From the NCBI GenBank assembly GCA_902492275.1, contig CABUKW010000012.1, positions 1 to 36,157 on the forward strand: a DNA stretch of 36,157 bases, read 5' to 3'. This document shows, piece after piece, positions 24,440-32,127 of the stretch; the stretch's first letter is position 1; every line of letters begins with the position of its first letter. Source of the DNA: an uncultured Peptococcaceae bacterium (GTDB taxonomy: Bacteria > Bacillota > Peptococcia > Peptococcales > Peptococcaceae). The position numbers and the translations under genes were made by a program. The notes beneath the pieces were generated by a model. That model worked only from the letters and a program-made list of their open reading frames with translations. It did no database searches and was not told the origin of the DNA.

Positions 24440-24586
24440 ATGAAACAGTTCATTTTAAAGGTATGCATCGCATTGTCTACCTTGGCTTTGTTTGTGACTA
24501 CTGCGAATGTAAATGCTGCATGTGTTTTTAATATGCATCAGCCAGAGTTGCCAGTTGGCGCTGAAAAGCTATCTAAAATCAACTAA
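24440..24586 (+). CDS. agrD: AgrD-type cyclic lactone autoinducer propeptide
   Basis: This 48-residue peptide has the three-part AgrD layout: a basic/hydrophobic amphipathic leader (MKQFILKVCIALSTLALF), a short core around ACVFNM, and a polar C-terminal tail with the family PELP motif (HQPELPVGAEKL). By alignment with staphylococcal AgrD (ring CDFIM, then DEVEVP) the predicted ring is Cys-Val-Phe-Asn-Met, closed as a thiolactone, with an undetermined N-terminal tail. GGGAGGGG lies 8 bases before the ATG. It follows the kinase gene and ends 34 bases before a strong terminator. A plain secreted peptide (leader ending NVNA) is the main alternative, but the two-component and agrB neighbours favour AgrD. 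Confidence 0.88.
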   Translation: MKQFILKVCIALSTLALFVTTANVNAACVFNMHQPELPVGAEKLSKIN

Positions 24587-24620
24587 ACATCGCAGTTGGA
24601 CAAATGTATGATTTATGAAA

Positions 24621-24690
24621 ATATCCCGCCGGATTTTGCAGGAACGGTGTCAAATCTTCCCTGTGCAAATCCACAGCGGGATATTTTTTT
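24621..24690 (+). terminator. Structured terminator after agrD
   Basis: ATATCCCGC (24621-24629) pairs with GCGGGATAT (24676-24684), the inner segments GGATTTTGCA/TGCAAATCC extend the stem, and T7 follows. It closes the regulator-kinase-agrD unit. Confidence 0.88.
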
Positions 24691-24825
24691 GCAGAAAAAA
24701 GGACCATATCAGGTTGAGAATTCTTCCCATAATCCTAGTATCAGTGATACACTTTTACTATCGGTAATTTACTGCAAAGGTAGGTAAAATCAACGTAGCA
24801 GAGAAAGTACAGGAGGAACGGAAGA

Positions 24826-25411
24826 ATGACAATCTATGGTTATGTGAGAGTATCCACCAAGGAACAGAATGAGGACCGACAACTGGCGGCGCTGGCCCCT
24901 TTTGAAATTCCGGCCAGCAATCTGTACATGGACAAATTGAGCGGCAAGGATTTTAAACGGCCCGCCTATCGGAAGCTGGTACGCCGGTTAAAGCCGGACG
25001 ATGTATTAATTGTAAAAAGTATTGACCGATTGGGCCGCAATTACAAGGAAATTATGGAGCAATGGCGAATAATCACAAAAGAGAAGCGCGCCGATATCAA
25101 GGTCATTGATACGCCGCAAAGATCTGTTGGGTACGTTCATTGCTGATTTGGTGTTGGCGGTCATGTCTTATAGCGCCCAGATGGAACGGGAAAATATCCG
25201 ACAGCGGCAGGCTGAGGGAATTGCAGCCGCTAAGGCCAGAGGGGTGCAGTTTGGTCGTCCGCGGCTTGAAATGCCGGACAACTTTGAAGAGCAGTATATT
25301 TTGTGGAGCAATGGGGACATTACGATTCACGAATTTGCCAAACGCTGTGGCATTTCCCGCAGTACCCTATATGTGCGGCTGAAAAATTATGAAGCTGAAG
25401 AGGAACTGTAG
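24826..25411 (+). pseudogene. Serine recombinase (resolvase/invertase), frameshifted
   Basis: The first frame (24826-25146) encodes the catalytic N-terminus YGYVRVSTKEQNEDRQL with nucleophile Ser10, then LSGKDFKRPAYRKLV and KSIDRLGRNYKEI. The second frame (through 25411) encodes DLLGTFIADLVLAVMSYSAQ, the long helix ERENIRQRQAEGIAAAKARG and a C-terminal HTH (FAKRCGISRSTLYVRL). They join around 25108-25120. Intact relatives have about eight more residues (PLLDTR-like) between IDTP and KDLLG, so a deletion of roughly 17-20 bases is likely. AGGAGGA precedes the ATG. The protein would be about 195 residues if intact. It is likely inactive unless the assembly is wrong. Confidence 0.85.
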
Positions 25412-25539
25412 GCGGTAGAAAAGGACAGCGGAAAACCAGATTTGTTTATAGTATGCAGAAATAGAAGCTGAAAAATTTAGAGTATAGAAAAAATTTGCAG
25501 AAAAGAGCCGATTTATTTGAAGAAAAATACAAAAAAAAC

Positions 25540-25568
25540 TTTTCTACTAGAGCATTTCGCGGTATAAT
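25540..25568 (+). promoter_or_regulatory. Promoter of tig-clpP-clpX
   Basis: TTTTCT (25540-25545) lies 17 bases before TATAAT (25563-25568). The A8-C run directly upstream (25531-25539) may be an UP element. The 14 bases AAAAAAACTTTTCT recur at the same distance from TATAAT before the orphan regulator at 29018. Confidence 0.65.
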
Positions 25569-25632
25569 ATTCTGGATGCACAATGCTTAATCATAACAAA
25601 TTAACATATTATTATTTAGGAGGAATTTTGAA

Positions 25633-26943
25633 ATGACTGTAAGTGTTGAAAAACTGGATAAGGTAAAGGCGGAGTTGACCGTTACCGTACCAGCCGAAGT
25701 TTTTGGGGAAGCTATGAAAAAAGCCTATAAAGAAATGGCCCCTAAAATTAAAGTTCCTGGTTTCCGTCCAGGCAAAGTGCCAATGAACGTGGTAGAAAAA
25801 ATGTATGGCCCAGAAGTATTTTATGAAGAAGCGGCTAACATTTTGATTATGCCTCAGTATGTGGATGCAGTGAGAGAAGCGGTAGAAGCCGATGCATTTT
25901 TTCAGCCAATCGCCCGTCCTGACTTTGACATCGTGCAGATTGAAAAAGGCAAAGATTTTATCTTCAAAGCCGTTGTAGATACTAAGCAGAAAGTGGAATT
26001 AGGTGAGTATAAAGGTATCGAAGTGCAGGAAATTGATGGTGAAGTTTCTGACAAAGAAATCGACCAGTATATTGACAGCATTCGGGATAAACAGGCGGAA
26101 GTGCAGACACTGACTGACAAAGACAGCGTTTTGGAAAAAGGCGATACCGCCAATATTGATTTTGTAGGCAAAAAAGACGGCGAACCCTTTGCCGGCGGTT
26201 CTGCAGAAGGCTATGATTTGGTAATCGGTTCCGGTTCCTTCATTCCTGGCTTTGAAGAACAGATGGAAGGCATGAAAGTGGAAGAAGTGCGCAACGTCGA
26301 ATTAAATTTCCCAGAAGATTACTATGTCAGCGATTTGGCTGGTCAGCCAGTTGTGTTTGAAGTTACCTTACATTCCATCAAACGTAAAATCCTGCCAGAA
26401 CTGAATGATGAATTCGTAAAAGATGTTAGCAATTTTGAAACGGTAGATGCATATAAAGAAGATATCAAAAAAATGCTGACAGAAGAAAAAGCTGCGGAAA
26501 TCAAAAACAGATACAAAGCAGATGTGGCTGTAAAGGTAACGGAGCAAACCGATGTGGTAGCGCCAGAATCGCAGATTAAAGCAGAAGCCGAAAACTTCAT
26601 GAACGATATTCGGTTCCAAATGAATCAGCAGGGCATTAATCTGGAAGACTATGTAAAACTGACCAATGGCAATATGGAAGACATCGAAAAAGAATGCAGC
26701 GCCAGAGCAGAAAGCTTTGTAAAACAGCAGATTGTATTTGAAGCCATTGCAGAAGCAGAAGGTCTGGAAGTTTCTGATGAAGAATTAGAAGCAGAATACA
26801 ACAAAATGGCTGACATGTACAAACAGCCAGTGGAAACGATCAAGGAAGTATTTTCTATGAGAGGTCAGGTCGGTTTAATTAAACGGAATCTGTTATTAGA
26901 AAAAGTTTCTGATTTCCTTTTAAAAAATGCAAAAATTGGTTAA
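25633..26943 (+). CDS. tig: Trigger factor
   Basis: Trigger factor is the ribosome-bound chaperone and peptidyl-prolyl isomerase that meets nascent chains at the exit tunnel. The 436 residues match family length. The N-terminal domain has the ribosome-docking signature GFRPGKVP near residue 43-50. An FKBP-like domain follows around 150-245 (KGDTANIDFVGKKDGEPFAGG and IPGFEEQMEGM), and then a helical C-terminal cradle. AGGAGGAATTTTGAA precedes the ATG. It is the first gene of tig-clpP-clpX, 41 bases before clpP, a linkage that is widespread in bacteria. Confidence 0.97.
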   Translation: MTVSVEKLDKVKAELTVTVPAEVFGEAMKKAYKEMAPKIKVPGFRPGKVPMNVVEKMYGPEVFYEEAANILIMPQYVDAVREAVEADAFFQPIARPDFDIVQIEKGKDFIFKAVVDTKQKVELGEYKGIEVQEIDGEVSDKEIDQYIDSIRDKQAEVQTLTDKDSVLEKGDTANIDFVGKKDGEPFAGGSAEGYDLVIGSGSFIPGFEEQMEGMKVEEVRNVELNFPEDYYVSDLAGQPVVFEVTLHSIKRKILPELNDEFVKDVSNFETVDAYKEDIKKMLTEEKAAEIKNRYKADVAVKVTEQTDVVAPESQIKAEAENFMNDIRFQMNQQGINLEDYVKLTNGNMEDIEKECSARAESFVKQQIVFEAIAEAEGLEVSDEELEAEYNKMADMYKQPVETIKEVFSMRGQVGLIKRNLLLEKVSDFLLKNAKIG

Positions 26944-26984
26944 GATATAAGAGAAATTACAATTTGTAAAGGAGGATAATCAGG

Positions 26985-27569
26985 ATGAGCTATTTAGTTC
27001 CAATGGTTGTTGAGCAAACCAACCGCGGTGAACGGTCTTATGATATTTATTCCCGATTATTAAAAGACAGAATTATTCTTTTAGGAGACGAGGTTAATAA
27101 TGTAACGGCAAATGCCATCATTGCGCAGTTGCTGTTTTTGGAAGCTGACGATCCAGATAAAGATATTTCTCTCTATATTAATAGTCCGGGTGGTTCCGTA
27201 ACTGCTGGTTTGGCTATTTTTGATACCATGAACTATATCAAGCCTGATGTATCCACTGTGTGTCTGGGAATGGCAGCCAGTATGGGTGCTTTTCTGCTGG
27301 CAGCGGGTGCAAAGGGAAAACGCTTTGCACTACCAAACAGTGAGATTATGATTCATCAGCCTATGGGCGGTGCCAGTGGTCAGGCTACAGATATTGCTAT
27401 TCATGCCGAACATATCTTAAGAACCAGAGAAACCTTAAATAAAATTCTTGCAGAGCGAACAGGACAAAGTTTGGAAAAAATCAAACAGGATACAGAACGT
27501 GATAATTTCATGACAGCCGAGCAGGCAAAGGCGTACGGACTGGTTGACGAGGTTATGATTAAACATTAA
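26985..27569 (+). CDS. clpP: ATP-dependent Clp protease proteolytic subunit
   Basis: ClpP forms the tetradecameric serine-protease barrel that degrades substrates fed by ClpX or another Clp ATPase. The 194-residue product contains the catalytic triad Ser99 (GMAASMGAFLL), His124 (MIHQPMGGASGQ) and Asp171 (QDTERDNFM), plus the INSPGGSVTAGLAIFD oxyanion-hole strand. The N-terminus LVPMVVEQTNRGERSYD is typical of the processed form with little propeptide. AAAGGAGG precedes the ATG. The clpX start lies 19 bases after the stop. Confidence 0.97.
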   Translation: MSYLVPMVVEQTNRGERSYDIYSRLLKDRIILLGDEVNNVTANAIIAQLLFLEADDPDKDISLYINSPGGSVTAGLAIFDTMNYIKPDVSTVCLGMAASMGAFLLAAGAKGKRFALPNSEIMIHQPMGGASGQATDIAIHAEHILRTRETLNKILAERTGQSLEKIKQDTERDNFMTAEQAKAYGLVDEVMIKH

Positions 27570-27588
27570 TGTTTTATGAGGTGAGTAC

Positions 27589-28842
27589 ATGCATAACTTT
27601 GAAGATGATGGAGAACTGATTCGTTGCTCCTTTTGTGGAAAAACACAGGACCAGGTAAGGAAAATTGTAGCGGGTCCCAATGTATACATTTGCGATGAAT
27701 GTATTGATTTGTGTCATGAAATTGTGGTAGAAGAACTGGGTGTAGAGCAGGATATTGATATTTCAGAAATCTTAAAACCGGTAGAAATTAAAGAAATATT
27801 GGATACCTATGTGATTGGGCAGGATGAAGCCAAAAAGACATTGGCCGTTTCTGTGTACAATCACTACAAACGGATTAACAGCACTGCCGTCAATGATGAT
27901 GTGGAACTGCAAAAGTCCAATATCTGCTTAATTGGGCCGACCGGCAGCGGGAAAACCTTGCTGGCTCAGACGTTGGCCAAAATTCTGAAAGTTCCTTTTG
28001 CCATTGCCGACGCCACTTCGTTGACTGAGGCTGGCTATGTAGGGGAAGACGTAGAAAATATTCTGCTCAAAATTATTCAGGCTGCCGACTATGATATGGA
28101 TTTGGCACAGAAAGGGATTATCTATATCGATGAGATTGATAAGATTGCCCGCAAAAGCGATAATCCATCCATTACCCGCGATGTATCTGGGGAAGGTGTG
28201 CAGCAGGCTTTGCTGAAAATTGTAGAAGGTACTGTTGCCAATGTGCCGCCGCAGGGTGGCCGGAAACATCCCCATCAGGAGTTTATCCAATTGGATACCA
28301 ACAACATTTTGTTCATCCTAGGCGGTGCTTTTGACGGTTTGGATAAAATCATTGAAAACCGGGTAGGTAAAAAAGGTTTGGGCTTCAATGCCGAAGTAAA
28401 GACCAAGGAAGAAAAGAAACAGAACAACCTGTTAAAAGAATTAATTCCAGAGGATTTGCTGAAATTCGGCTTAATTCCTGAATTTATTGGCCGTGTACCA
28501 GTCATTGTAACGCTGGATGCACTGGACAAAGAAGCATTAATCCGTATTTTGACTGAGCCGAAAAACGCTCTGATTAAACAATATCAGCGTTTACTGAAAA
28601 TGGACCAGGTTGAGTTGGAATTTACCGATGAATCGTTGGTAGCGATTGCTGATGCTGCGTTGGCCCGTAATACAGGTGCGCGGGGTCTGCGTTCTATTGT
28701 AGAAAAAACAATGAACGATATTATGTATGAAGTGCCTTCCAATCCGCAGATTGAAAAGGTGATCATCCATAAAGACTGCATTACCGAGGGCAAAGCGCCA
28801 GAAGTGATTTTGCATAAAAAAACAAAAATGGTGGCCAATTAG
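27589..28842 (+). CDS. clpX: ATP-dependent Clp protease ATP-binding subunit ClpX
   Basis: ClpX is the hexameric AAA+ unfoldase that recognises tagged or specific substrates and threads them into ClpP. The 417-residue protein has the N-terminal C4 zinc-binding domain (Cys13, Cys16, Cys35, Cys38 in RCSFC and CDECIDLC), Walker A GPTGSGKT near 120, the pore-loop region EAGYVGEDVEN, Walker B GIIYIDEIDKI, and GLIPEFIGRVPV, which includes the ClpP-contacting IGF-type loop region. AGGTGAG precedes the ATG. It closes the tig-clpP-clpX operon. No lon gene follows, which differs from many Firmicutes. Confidence 0.97.
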   Translation: MHNFEDDGELIRCSFCGKTQDQVRKIVAGPNVYICDECIDLCHEIVVEELGVEQDIDISEILKPVEIKEILDTYVIGQDEAKKTLAVSVYNHYKRINSTAVNDDVELQKSNICLIGPTGSGKTLLAQTLAKILKVPFAIADATSLTEAGYVGEDVENILLKIIQAADYDMDLAQKGIIYIDEIDKIARKSDNPSITRDVSGEGVQQALLKIVEGTVANVPPQGGRKHPHQEFIQLDTNNILFILGGAFDGLDKIIENRVGKKGLGFNAEVKTKEEKKQNNLLKELIPEDLLKFGLIPEFIGRVPVIVTLDALDKEALIRILTEPKNALIKQYQRLLKMDQVELEFTDESLVAIADAALARNTGARGLRSIVEKTMNDIMYEVPSNPQIEKVIIHKDCITEGKAPEVILHKKTKMVAN

Positions 28843-28848
28843 GACGAT

Positions 28849-28887
28849 AAAAACGGACTGCTTCGTTGTTGCGAGCAGTCCGTTTTT
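28849..28887 (+). terminator. Terminator of tig-clpP-clpX
   Basis: A perfect 14-bp stem, AAAAACGGACTGCT (28849-28862) with AGCAGTCCGTTTTT (28874-28887), starts 6 bases after the clpX stop. Confidence 0.92.
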
Positions 28888-28945
28888 GTTTGACGCAGAC
28901 AGGTTGTGCGCTGGTTTTATGGAAAAGCGATTGTTGCAAAAAAAC

Positions 28946-28974
28946 TTTTCTTTTCCCGCAAATAACAGTATAAT
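28946..28974 (+). promoter_or_regulatory. Promoter of the orphan response regulator
   Basis: TTTTCT (28946-28951) and TATAAT (28969-28974) are 17 bases apart, preceded by A7-C. The whole 14-base AAAAAAACTTTTCT block matches the tig promoter. Confidence 0.6.
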
Positions 28975-29017
28975 AATTGGCAACAACTGGTCGAATTTTC
29001 GATAGAGAGGAATAAAA

Positions 29018-29707
29018 ATGCCGTATAAAATTCTGATTGCAGAAGAAAATCGTGGAGTGGCGCAAGCCAAGAAGAATTGTCTGGAAGGGCATGATTTTCA
29101 GGTGGAGTTTGTCGCCCGTGGTGCTGATATTCTAACTGTGCTTTTCACCAATGATTATGATTTGCTTATCATGGAATACAATCAGCATTGCAAGCAGATT
29201 TGTCAGCAAATTCGGAAAAAATTCAGTATTCCGATTTTGCTATTGCTGGATCAACAGGAACCACCGAATATCTTGACCGAGATAGAGGCTGATGCCGCCA
29301 TTTCGCAATCCTGCACGTCTGAGGAATTGGTTGCGCAAGTCAGAACTTGTTTAAAATGGTATACGCAGAGGGTGGATTTGTGCATAGAGCGTCCAATTGT
29401 TGAAAAAATCACCTGTGGGAACTTGGTGCTATTGCCCTATAGCCGCCGCATCTATAAAGATGGGGAAGAAGTGCGGCTTTCTGATTGGGAGTTTAAAATG
29501 CTGCGTTTTTTGATAGAGCATCCCAACCGAATCTTCTCTAAAGAGCAGCTTTTTGCAGAAATTTGGGGGGATGGCTATATTCGTGATAGCACTTCGGTGC
29601 TTGTGTATCTAAATCGCATACGGGAAAAAATCGAAGCCAATCCTGCCCACCCACAAATCCTGGAAACCGTTGAAGGCATAGGCTATCGGCTGCATATACC
29701 GAAATGA
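29018..29707 (+). CDS. OmpR-type regulator with degenerate receiver
   Basis: The 229-residue protein has an intact C-terminal winged helix: LSDWEFKMLRFLIEHPNRIF, FAEIWGDGYIRDSTSVLVYL and ILETVEGIGYRL. The N-terminal receiver has lost its chemistry. The acidic pair becomes AEEN, the phospho-acceptor position is Glu53 in LLIMEYN instead of Asp, the switch Thr/Ser is Leu77, and the conserved Lys is Gln97 in AISQS. It therefore cannot be phosphorylated in the normal way, and Glu may mimic the phosphorylated state. No kinase gene is adjacent. AGAGG lies 7 bases before the ATG. It stands alone between clpX and a diverged groEL, so a role in protein-stress control is possible but unproven. Confidence 0.88.
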   Translation: MPYKILIAEENRGVAQAKKNCLEGHDFQVEFVARGADILTVLFTNDYDLLIMEYNQHCKQICQQIRKKFSIPILLLLDQQEPPNILTEIEADAAISQSCTSEELVAQVRTCLKWYTQRVDLCIERPIVEKITCGNLVLLPYSRRIYKDGEEVRLSDWEFKMLRFLIEHPNRIFSKEQLFAEIWGDGYIRDSTSVLVYLNRIREKIEANPAHPQILETVEGIGYRLHIPK

Positions 29708-29831
29708 AGAAACGGGCTGATGATACAGCAGCGGACTAATGGCAGTAAAAAGCAGAACTGTTGTCCACAGACAGGAAAAAAACACTCCAATCCAGAAATA
29801 AATGATAATAATATTGGTTTCCGAATTTCTA

Positions 29832-29840
29832 TGGTATGAT
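29832..29840 (+). promoter_or_regulatory. Extended -10 promoter element of the GroEL-like gene
   Basis: TGG-TATGAT (29832-29840) is an extended -10 element 43 bases before the start codon. No convincing -35 box is seen, and there is no CIRCE operator (the TTAGCACTC inverted repeat bound by HrcA). Confidence 0.45.
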
Positions 29841-29883
29841 TTTTAGAAAGATGGATTGTGTAATATAGGAGGCAAAGGAAAAA

Positions 29884-31467
29884 ATGGCAAAAGAAATCTA
29901 TTTTGATGCAGCAGGCAGAGAAAAATTAAAAGCAGGCATTGATAAAGTGGCAGATGCGGTAAAAATTACACTGGGCCCTAAAGGACGTAATGCCGTACTG
30001 GAGAAAAAATTTTTGACGCCGCTGGTGACCAATGATGGCGTGACCATCGCCAATGAAATTTCGCTGGAAGACCCTTATGAAGATATGGGCGCTCAACTGA
30101 TGAAGGAGGTTGCCTCTAAAACCAATGATGTGGCAGGGGATGGTACGACGACCGCCATTGTTTTGAGCCAGGCTATGGTAGAAGAAGGTATGAAAAATCT
30201 GGCTGCCGGGGCCAATCCGGTTTTATTGCGGCAAGGCATGGAGCATGCAGTGGCCGCAGCCGTGCAGGAAATTGACAAGTTGGCGAAACCGGTGCAAAGT
30301 GCTGAAGAAATTCATCATGTTGTGTTTGTTTCCTCCGAGGATGCAGAAATCAGTGATTTGCTCAGCGATGCATTACAGAAGGTCAACGATGAAAACGGGA
30401 TTGTTGTAGAAAATTCGCAGACGCTGAAAAGTTATCTGGAAATCCAGCCGGGCTTTAGTTTTGAGCGGGGTTATGTATCTGCCAATATGGTCAATCAGCC
30501 TGAGTTGTCTCAGTGCGTGTATGAAGATGTAGATATTTTATTGATTGATAAAAAATTTACCACGATGAGCGAAATCTATCCGATTTTGGAATTATCGCTG
30601 AACCGCAAAAAGCCTATGTTGATGGTGGTAGACGGTTTGGAAGGTGAAGCCTTGCAGGCGGTAAACATGAACAATGCCCGCGGCGTGCTTTCTATCGTGG
30701 CAGTACAGGGGCCGACCCACGGTGAAAACCGGCAGCGGGAGCTGGAAGACATGGAGGCCATGGTGGGCGGACAGGCCATAGTTGGTGCAATGAGTTCCGT
30801 AATTGAAAAAGTGACAGAAGATGCATTAGGTCATGCTGAACGGGTTGTGGTGGAAAAAGACAAAACCACCATTGTGGGCGGCAACTCCAATACAGAAAAA
30901 ATCCAAAGCCGTGTGGCTGGGATTCGGAAAGAAATGCAAGAATATAAAGCTGAGTTTACCACGCAGGTTTGTCAAACCCGTTTAAGCCGGTTGGCTGGCG
31001 GTACCGCAGTTCTAAGAGTGGGTGCCAGCACCGAGACCGAATATAAAGAAAAGAAGCTGCGCATTGAAGATGCGCTGAATGCAGCGCGCGCCGCTATGGC
31101 AGAAGGCGTTGTGGTAGGCGGTGGGACCACCTATTTGCGGATTTTGCCGGCGCTGGATGCGTTAGCGGCGGAAGAAGCCGATGTGCAGACTGGCATCAAT
31201 CTGGTGAAGCGAGCCTTAAAGCAGCCTCTGGCACAAATTGCTGCCAATGCAGGCAAAGAGCCCTTTATTATCGTAGAGCAGGTGGCTCAATTGCCAGCAG
31301 AACAGGGTTATAACGTGATAACCGACCAGTACGAGGATTTATTGGCCGCAGGCATTATTGAACCGGCAAAAGTAGTGAAAGCCGCTTTACAACATGCCGT
31401 CAGCGTGGCGATGATGGCATTGACAGTAGAATCGTTGGTGGCAGAAGTAGAGAAGAAAGAAAAATAA
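29884..31467 (+). CDS. Diverged GroEL-family chaperonin, no adjacent groES
   Basis: The 527-residue protein keeps the ATPase machinery of group I chaperonins: TLGPKGRNAVLE, TNDGVTIA (Asp51), NDVAGDGTTTA (Asp86) and YKEKKLRIEDAL (Asp396, the hydrolytic residue). The apical domain is much changed. Where E. coli GroEL has the groove residues YLSPYF, RELLPVL and LATLVV, this protein has YVSANM (197-202), SEIYPIL (229-235) and LQAVNM (257-262), replacing several hydrophobic contacts for substrate and GroES. The C-terminal GGM repeat is absent; the protein ends VAEVEKKEK. AGGAGG lies 11 bases upstream. No groES precedes it, so it is probably a second, specialised chaperonin rather than the housekeeping groEL. 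Confidence 0.88.
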   Translation: MAKEIYFDAAGREKLKAGIDKVADAVKITLGPKGRNAVLEKKFLTPLVTNDGVTIANEISLEDPYEDMGAQLMKEVASKTNDVAGDGTTTAIVLSQAMVEEGMKNLAAGANPVLLRQGMEHAVAAAVQEIDKLAKPVQSAEEIHHVVFVSSEDAEISDLLSDALQKVNDENGIVVENSQTLKSYLEIQPGFSFERGYVSANMVNQPELSQCVYEDVDILLIDKKFTTMSEIYPILELSLNRKKPMLMVVDGLEGEALQAVNMNNARGVLSIVAVQGPTHGENRQRELEDMEAMVGGQAIVGAMSSVIEKVTEDALGHAERVVVEKDKTTIVGGNSNTEKIQSRVAGIRKEMQEYKAEFTTQVCQTRLSRLAGGTAVLRVGASTETEYKEKKLRIEDALNAARAAMAEGVVVGGGTTYLRILPALDALAAEEADVQTGINLVKRALKQPLAQIAANAGKEPFIIVEQVAQLPAEQGYNVITDQYEDLLAAGIIEPAKVVKAALQHAVSVAMMALTVESLVAEVEKKEK

Positions 31468-31493
31468 TCAATTATCATTTGGTGTAAAGAGAC

Positions 31494-31538
31494 AAAAAAC
31501 TGAGGAATTCTTGTAAGATGAGTTCCTCAGCTTTTTTT
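31494..31538. terminator. Bidirectional terminator after the GroEL-like gene
   Basis: CTGAGGAA (31500-31507) pairs with TTCCTCAG (31523-31530), with an A run before and T7 after. It serves the plus-strand chaperonin gene and overlaps the stop of the convergent 103-codon gene. Confidence 0.85.
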
Positions 31539-31848
31539 ACATCTGCGACAGAAAAATCTGTTCTGCTTGCGCATAGGTTACATGGTCAATCAGCGTGTTA
31601 TCGTATAGGTTGGCTACATTCATCGGATACCAGCGAGGCGTGCGAGTGCAAGCCGGAGTTTCGGTGAGCGATACATAATAATACAGCCAGGGGTTGTTTT
31701 CAGATTCTCGATAAGAAACCATGCCTAAAATATAGAGTGAGTTCCCCATATAATATTCAGCCGAACTGCGGCGTACCGACCAGATGGGTTGCTGCTTCAA
31801 CTGTTCTAAATCCATGCTGAAAATGGTTTTGTCCTTGGTGAGTTCCAT
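31537..31848 (-). CDS. Hypothetical 103-residue protein
   Basis: I do not recognise a family. The protein is soluble, has no signal peptide, and is rich in aromatic residues in the middle (SAEYYMGNSLYILGMVSY, NPWLYYYVSLTETP), suggesting a small beta-rich domain with a C-terminal helix (THVTYAQAEQIF-like VTYAQAEQIFLSQM). AAAGGAG lies 8 bases before the ATG, and an extended -10 element TGTTATAAT reads on the minus strand with TATAAT at 31884-31889, so it is probably a real gene. It is convergent with the chaperonin gene and divergent from pgk. Confidence 0.65.
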   Translation of the reverse strand: MELTKDKTIFSMDLEQLKQQPIWSVRRSSAEYYMGNSLYILGMVSYRESENNPWLYYYVSLTETPACTRTPRWYPMNVANLYDNTLIDHVTYAQAEQIFLSQM

Positions 31849-32060
31849 GCAAAATACTCCTTTCCATCTTGTATGCTTTTTCTATTATAACATTACAGGT
31901 GGGAATTGGCCACCATAATCTCCGCGCTATTTGCATATCATTGGCGGCATAATAACAAAAAATGTATCAAGAAAAACGAAAACGGTCTGAATAATTGTCC
32001 TAATTCTTTTTCTGTTACAGAAATTTGTGAACAATTTGCGAGAAGAAATAGGGTTTTATA

Positions 32061-32089
32061 TTGCACCTGAGCAAAAAAGAGTTTATAAT
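32061..32089 (+). promoter_or_regulatory. Promoter of the pgk glycolytic operon
   Basis: TTGCAC (32061-32066) and a perfect TATAAT (32084-32089) are 17 bases apart, 39 bases before the pgk start. This is the best sigma-A-type promoter in the window, as expected for a highly expressed glycolytic operon. Confidence 0.8.
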
Positions 32090-32127
32090 GAAAACAGTAT
32101 GAAATCTGGAAGGATGGAGATTGAATT

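Noticed and set aside
24596..24787. 63-codon open frame after agrD
   Set aside because: It runs through the long terminator hairpin, has no ribosome site and resembles no family.
29708..29883. groES gene or CIRCE operator before the GroEL-like gene
   Set aside because: The 176-base gap encodes no GroES-like frame and contains no TTAGCACTC inverted repeat.
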